Of a stretch of 40,557 nucleotides of DNA, positions 36,260-40,557 are shown piece after piece. The DNA comes from an uncultured bacterium (GTDB lineage: Bacteria > Planctomycetota > UBA1135), in assembly GCA_937919925.1 (NCBI GenBank), contig CALFOT010000074.1, positions 1 to 40,557 on the forward strand, read 5' to 3'. Within the stretch, counting starts at the first letter, position 1; the number at the start of each line of letters is the position of its first letter. The translations under genes were made by a program, and so were the position numbers. The notes under the pieces were generated by a model. The model ran no database searches, was not told the DNA's origin, and saw only the letters and a list, made by a program, of their open reading frames with translations.

Positions 36260-39115
36260 TTGAGTAAGGTAAAAGTCTTCAAACTCGCCAAACAATTCGG
36301 CTATAAATCGGCCGAGTTCGTCGACGTCATGCGCAGCATTGGCTTCGCAGTCAGCTCCTACCAGGCTTCGGTTGAGGAGTGGGATGTCCCCATTATTGAA
36401 GAGCGCCTGCGCAAAGGTGGACTCATCTTGAGTGGTGGTGAAGAATCAGGTAGCGCTGCCAAAGCTGCTGAAGCAAAAGCAGATTCGGCCCGCACAACTA
36501 GCTGGGATGCTTTAGTGTCCGCTGCACATGCCGCACCTGTGGCGGAACCTACACTTGAAGTGGAAGCAGAGGTCGTGGAGCCTGTTGCCGCAGTCGAAAC
36601 CACGCCCGCACCCGAAGCTGTTGCGGTAGCTCCAGAATCCGCTGCGGAAGTGCAAAAGGAACCCGCGACGGCAGAGCCCAGCGCAGTCACCCCCGCCACC
36701 GATTTAGCTGCCGAGCAAACTCCTGCAGTCACCACAACCCCGGCGACACCTGCCGAGGAGAAGCCGGTAGTGGCCAAGCCTAAACCCGCCAGAGGCGCGC
36801 GCGTGATTGCACCGGCCGTGGTGAAAAAGGATCCGCGCCAAACCGCCACGCCGAAGGTGGTGAGTGCTGCACCAATAGTCCCTGCAGCTACCCCCAAAGC
36901 GCCGCAGCCCGAAAAGCCGCAACCCACCAAAGCCGCAGAGAAGCCGGTTGGCAAGCCCGCTGCGCCAGATAAAGCGGCCGCCAAGAAAACCGATGGTCCG
37001 CCTACCCCGAAGCCAAGGCTGTCGGCAAAACGGGTCGGGCGTATCGATTTAGCCGCACTCGGCTTGATCAGAACGCAGCAAGAACAGCGTAAACGTGGCT
37101 CTACCTTTACGGACATGCGCGATCGTGAAAGCGCGCGCCGTCGCGAGATGCGCCAGAAGCAACGCGAGCGGCTTCGTGACCGACGTCATGGCAAACTGAA
37201 GCCGAAAATGTCGTCCACCATCGACCGCAAAGGCGATGTGATTTTGCAGCTGCCGATTTCAGTGAAATCGTTCTCTGCGGCTACGGGTGTCGGTGTGAGT
37301 CACGTCATCCGTCGCCTGATGAAGATGGGTGTGATGACCACCATCAACTCGATCTTGGATGAAGATACGGTCGAGATGATCGCCGAGGATTTCGAGATTC
37401 CAGTATCGATTCGTGCGGAAACCGACCTCGAGCGTGAACTCATGGCGGACATCATGGCTGCGCGTCATGCCGTCGATGACAGCTCTATGCAAGATCGCCC
37501 ACCGGTCATTGCATTCATGGGACACGTAGACCATGGCAAAACTTCGCTGATTGATGTGATTCGCGAAACTCGTGTTGCCCTCAAAGAGTCGGGTGGAATT
37601 ACTCAGCACGTGGGCGCTTACGTTGCCACTCTGGATAACGGCAAAGCTGTCACGATTCTTGATACGCCAGGCCACGCCGCGTTTACGTCGATGCGCCAAC
37701 GCGGTGCACAGGCGACCGACATTGCGGTTTTGGTGGTTGCCGCCGATGATGGCGTGATGCCGCAGACCATCGAAGCTGCAGCCCACGCGAAAAACGCTGG
37801 CACGCCGATTGTCGTTGCGATTAATAAGTGCGACTCCCCCAACGCCAACCCAGACCAAGTGCGTTCCCAACTTGCCGGCATTGGCCTGCAATGGGAAGAC
37901 TGGGGTGGTGATGTAGGCATGGTAGAAGTTTCGGCGCTGAAGAAAAATGGCATAGAGCAACTCCTGGAGCGGGTTTTGTTAGAAGCCGAAATCATGGGAC
38001 TCAAGGCACACGCCAAAGGCGATGCGGTGGGTATCGTCTTGGAATCGAAGCTCGAGAAAGGCAAGGGCAAAGTGGCTTCGGTGCTCATCACCGACGGCAC
38101 TTTACACGCCAAAGACATCGTGCTTGCTGGGCACACCTTTGGCAAGATTCGCCTGATGTTTGACCACGTCGGCAAGCCGCTTAAATCGGCTGGGCCCTCC
38201 ACTCCGGTGGATTTGCTTGGTCTCGATCAACTGCCTGCCGTTGGCGAAACCTTTTATGTCATCTCCGATTTGAAAGCCGCGAAAACCGTGGCCGAAAAGC
38301 GCACGCTGTACAAAAAAGACCTCGAAATGTCGAAGGGTGCCGGTGTCACATTGCAAAACCTCTTCGAAAAGATCGACGAGTCCAACGCGCAGCACTTCAA
38401 GCTCATTCTCAAGGCCGATGTGCATGGTTCTTTAGAGGTCCTCAAGGAAACGCTCAAGGAGCTCAGCACCGAGGAAGTGATTATCGATATCATCCACTCT
38501 GGTGTGGGTGGCATCAACGAAACCGATGTGGTTTTGGCCGATACGGCTGGTGCAGTGATTCTTGGTTTCGGTGTCGTGCCGGAAGGCAAGGCGCGTAAAG
38601 AAGCCGAACGTCTGCGCGTGGAGATTCGTCGTTATGACGTCATCTACGAGCTGTTGGAAGACATGGAGAAAGCGGTCGAAGGGATGCTGGCACCGAATAC
38701 GGTGGAGCAAATCTGTGGCCACGCCGAAGTGCTTGAAGTCTATCGCTCCTCTCGTTGGGGCGTGATTGCGGGTAGTCGGGTGATGGATGGTGTGATGAAG
38801 CGCGCGTGTAACGCACGTTTGATTCGTGGCAACCGCATTGTGTTTGAAGGACCATTCGCTTCCTTGCGTCACTTCAAAGATGATGTTCGCGAAGTTGCAG
38901 AAGGCAACGAATGTGGCATCAAGATTGAAAACTTCGAAGACATCAAAGCAGGCGACATCATTGAGGCCGTTGAGGTTATTGAAGTGGTACGTACGCTGGA
39001 AGAGGTGAAACTAGTCGAAGCCGAAGCCAAGGTCAAAGCCGAAGCGAAAGCCGCAGCACAAGAGAAAGCTGATGCTGAAGCACGTCGTAACCGTATGAGT
39101 CGGCCAAGGCGCTAA
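36260..39115 (+). CDS. infB: Translation initiation factor IF-2
   Basis: A 951-residue GTPase that brings initiator tRNA to the 30S subunit. The N-terminal IF2-N domain (VKVFKLAKQFGYKSAEFVDV) is followed by a long Ala/Pro/Lys linker (about 75-260). The G domain starts at about 415, with GHVDHGKTS (G1), DTPGHAAF (G3) and NKCDSPNANP (G4). The fMet-tRNA-binding C-domains follow. The TTG start is supported by AGGAGG at 36243-36248, 11 bases upstream, and no other start fits. The linker varies widely between species. It sits in the nusA-infB-rbfA translation cluster. Confidence 0.97.
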   Translation: MSKVKVFKLAKQFGYKSAEFVDVMRSIGFAVSSYQASVEEWDVPIIEERLRKGGLILSGGEESGSAAKAAEAKADSARTTSWDALVSAAHAAPVAEPTLEVEAEVVEPVAAVETTPAPEAVAVAPESAAEVQKEPATAEPSAVTPATDLAAEQTPAVTTTPATPAEEKPVVAKPKPARGARVIAPAVVKKDPRQTATPKVVSAAPIVPAATPKAPQPEKPQPTKAAEKPVGKPAAPDKAAAKKTDGPPTPKPRLSAKRVGRIDLAALGLIRTQQEQRKRGSTFTDMRDRESARRREMRQKQRERLRDRRHGKLKPKMSSTIDRKGDVILQLPISVKSFSAATGVGVSHVIRRLMKMGVMTTINSILDEDTVEMIAEDFEIPVSIRAETDLERELMADIMAARHAVDDSSMQDRPPVIAFMGHVDHGKTSLIDVIRETRVALKESGGITQHVGAYVATLDNGKAVTILDTPGHAAFTSMRQRGAQATDIAVLVVAADDGVMPQTIEAAAHAKNAGTPIVVAINKCDSPNANPDQVRSQLAGIGLQWEDWGGDVGMVEVSALKKNGIEQLLERVLLEAEIMGLKAHAKGDAVGIVLESKLEKGKGKVASVLITDGTLHAKDIVLAGHTFGKIRLMFDHVGKPLKSAGPSTPVDLLGLDQLPAVGETFYVISDLKAAKTVAEKRTLYKKDLEMSKGAGVTLQNLFEKIDESNAQHFKLILKADVHGSLEVLKETLKELSTEEVIIDIIHSGVGGINETDVVLADTAGAVILGFGVVPEGKARKEAERLRVEIRRYDVIYELLEDMEKAVEGMLAPNTVEQICGHAEVLEVYRSSRWGVIAGSRVMDGVMKRACNARLIRGNRIVFEGPFASLRHFKDDVREVAEGNECGIKIENFEDIKAGDIIEAVEVIEVVRTLEEVKLVEAEAKVKAEAKAAAQEKADAEARRNRMSRPRR

Positions 39116-39131
39116 ACAGCGCTGCTTTGCC

Positions 39132-39575
39132 ATGGCAAACGAACGGCGTCAGCAACAGGTAGCAAAGCGGATTCAGCAGAAAATCTCGGAGTTGTTACTC
39201 CATGATATTCGCGATCCGCGCGCCACCTTTGTGACCATAACGCGCGTTACCATTTCCCAGGATTTGGCCAAGGCGAAGGTGTATTGGTCGGTGCTTGACG
39301 AGCGTCATCGCTCCAAAGTTATGCATATGTTCGAGCATGCGAAGGTCTACTTACGTACCTCCGTTGCGCGTGATATCAATATTCGTTCGGCCCCCTTGTT
39401 AGAGTTTCATTTTGACGAAGGCATGTTGGCCGCAGAGCGCATTGAGCAAGTTTTACGTCGCGTTTTGCCGCCTGAAGAGCGCACCCTTGGTGAGCTGCCA
39501 GCTGTTAGCGCAGAACAGCCAGCTGCGGAAGCCGTAAGCCCTTGGCCTACGCGCCAAGGCGAGTCCGATGACTGA
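39132..39575 (+). CDS. rbfA: 30S ribosome-binding factor A
   Basis: A 147-residue KH-like factor for late 16S rRNA maturation and cold adaptation. RRQQQVAKRIQQKISELLLHDIRDPR opens the family, and VYWSVLDERHRSKVMHMFEHAKVYLR and PLLEFHFDEG follow. The Ala/Pro-rich C-terminal tail extends the usual length of about 120. It begins 16 bp after infB and overlaps trmH by 8 bp. Confidence 0.95.
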   Translation: MANERRQQQVAKRIQQKISELLLHDIRDPRATFVTITRVTISQDLAKAKVYWSVLDERHRSKVMHMFEHAKVYLRTSVARDINIRSAPLLEFHFDEGMLAAERIEQVLRRVLPPEERTLGELPAVSAEQPAAEAVSPWPTRQGESDD

Positions 39576-40320
39576 GTCCGATGCGCCGCGTAGGTTGCGG
39601 CGTGCCGAAGCGGTGCTGCGGCAACGTTGCGGGCGGATCTTGTTGGTGCTCGAACGCCAAACCGATGCCCATAATCAAATGGCGGTGTTACGCACGGCGG
39701 AAGCCATGGGTTTAGTGCATGTCTGGCTAGTTGAAGATGGCTCGCAACCGCAACTGCCGCGCTTAAAAAAATCGGTGACCAAAGGCGCTCACGGTTGGCT
39801 GGAATTACGTTATTTCGAGGATACGGCCACCTGCATTCAAGCCTTGCGGGCTGAAGAATGGCAAATATGGGCCACGGATTTGGGTGCGGGTGCCAGCGCA
39901 GCCACTCACGAAAACCTTGCACCATTGCCGCACAAGGTGGCGCTGGTGATGGGCCGCGAATCGGATGGCGTCAGCCGCGAAATGCTCGCGGAAGCCGACA
40001 AACGCATTTTCCTGCCGATGTTCGGATTTACCGAATCCTTTAACCTATCCGTTGCCACGGGCATGATTCTGCAACGGTTGTTTGATATTTGCCCCGCCGC
40101 ACACGGCGATTTGAGCGCGCAACAACGCGATGCGCTGCGTGCTCGTTGGTATGCCAAGTTGGGTGGTTTGGGCTGGCAAGAACGTGATGGGTCCTGGCTA
40201 GAGAATCCACCGGAGCCACTCGCAACCTTACGCCCCGACCCGGAACTACGGCGCCCGCGTATGCCCAAAAAATTGGCCAAGAAATTGGGGCTAGATCAGA
40301 AGAAAATCGGCCTCGATTAA
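39568..40320 (+). CDS. trmH: TrmH-type tRNA/rRNA 2'-O-ribose methyltransferase
   Basis: A 250-residue SPOUT-class, knotted methyltransferase. SAM-binding and knot motifs are present: TDAHNQMAVLRTAEAMG, LVMGRESDGVSREMLAEADKRIFLPM and GFTESFNLSVATGMILQRL. These match TrmH, which methylates G18 of tRNAs, better than RlmB. The C-terminal tail is basic (PKKLAKKLGLDQKK). The gene starts within rbfA, and its stop overlaps the convergent glycosyltransferase stop. The substrate is inferred from family only. Confidence 0.88.
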   Translation: MTESDAPRRLRRAEAVLRQRCGRILLVLERQTDAHNQMAVLRTAEAMGLVHVWLVEDGSQPQLPRLKKSVTKGAHGWLELRYFEDTATCIQALRAEEWQIWATDLGAGASAATHENLAPLPHKVALVMGRESDGVSREMLAEADKRIFLPMFGFTESFNLSVATGMILQRLFDICPAAHGDLSAQQRDALRARWYAKLGGLGWQERDGSWLENPPEPLATLRPDPELRRPRMPKKLAKKLGLDQKKIGLD

Positions 40321-40557
40321 TCGGTTTGGGGTAACCAACCATCGGCTTGCAGCTGGCGCAAGTCATGGATGTCATCCAAATCGCGAACGGTCGCGGTGCA
40401 AAAAACACTGAGGCCTTCATCCTTCGCGCGCTGCAGGGTGATGGCGAGCACCTCTGCAGTGGACCAAGGAATGTCCTGAAAAAGTGCGGCGCACGGTTGC
40501 TTCAACGCGAGCAAGGCATAACCACCATCGAAGCTCGGCGTGAGCACCACATCAAAA
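40317..40557 (-). CDS. DUF2064 glycosyltransferase-like protein (3' part, runs off the window)
   Basis: Only the C-terminal 79 or so codons are present; the frame stays open through position 40557, so the 5' part lies beyond. The text FDVVLTPSFDGGYALLAL matches the TIGR04282/DUF2064 signature (VxGPxxDGGYxLxGL), including the Asp-Gly-Gly. The rest fits the short helical C-terminus (IPWSTAEVLAITLQRAKDEGL). Family members are CofC-like nucleotidyl or glycosyl transferases, some linked to arsenosugar synthesis. The gene converges on trmH, sharing the TTAA at the stops. Confidence 0.75.
   Translation of the reverse strand, partial: FDVVLTPSFDGGYALLALKQPCAALFQDIPWSTAEVLAITLQRAKDEGLSVFCTATVRDLDDIHDLRQLQADGWLPQTD

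Overview
The window looks like chromosomal DNA of a free-living Gram-negative-type bacterium, most likely Planctomycetota or a relative. That is inference. The main evidence is a long operon of MoxR ATPase, DUF58, BatA-like and von Willebrand proteins, a PQQ-type propeller, an alpha-toroid protein, a DUF4175-like protein and a short secreted tail protein. Shine-Dalgarno sequences are often absent, and TTG starts in TTGA stop/start overlaps are common. Most of the window is core metabolism and translation; only two insertion sequences are clearly mobile.

Layout. Positions 1-1082 hold a complete IS5-family (IS903-type) element with 19-bp inverted repeats. A structured non-coding stretch follows, with an 18-bp copy of the 3' end of the adjacent initiator tRNA. 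The minus-strand initiator tRNA (1370-1445) has its own promoter and terminator. A minus-strand operon runs from 9762 down to 1515: pssA, folK, panC, ispE, a Rossmann/DUF2520 protein, a single-chain AroD-AroE-AroK fusion and a secreted HEAT-like protein. It supplies phospholipid, folate, pantothenate, isoprenoid and shikimate steps. Divergent from it is a secreted M28 peptidase with a PDZ domain. The last codons of that gene lie in the left inverted repeat of an IS1-like element (11557-12684), whose other end abuts an ABC-F ATPase gene.

From 14412 to 31668 a tightly packed plus-strand run starts with enolase and a small FtsB-like membrane protein. It continues through moxR, DUF58, two vWA membrane proteins, a 1344-residue propeller protein, an alpha-toroid protein, a DUF4175-like protein, a secreted coiled-coil protein and a short proline-rich protein. 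The gene ends overlap or nearly touch, so the products probably act together at the envelope; their actual job is unknown.

From 34882 down to 31652 lies a minus-strand operon thiS-thiG-CPBP protease-gamma carbonic anhydrase-larE. Between thiS and nusA is a plus-strand series of hairpins ending in a strong intrinsic terminator, either an uncharacterised small RNA or a nusA attenuator. The translation cluster nusA-infB-rbfA-trmH follows, without rimP in front. The window ends inside a minus-strand DUF2064-type glycosyltransferase gene.

The best candidates for something undescribed are the nusA leader RNA, the 17-kb enolase-MoxR-vWA-propeller operon, the three-domain shikimate fusion, and the IS1-like element whose hairpin buries its own transposase ribosome binding site.
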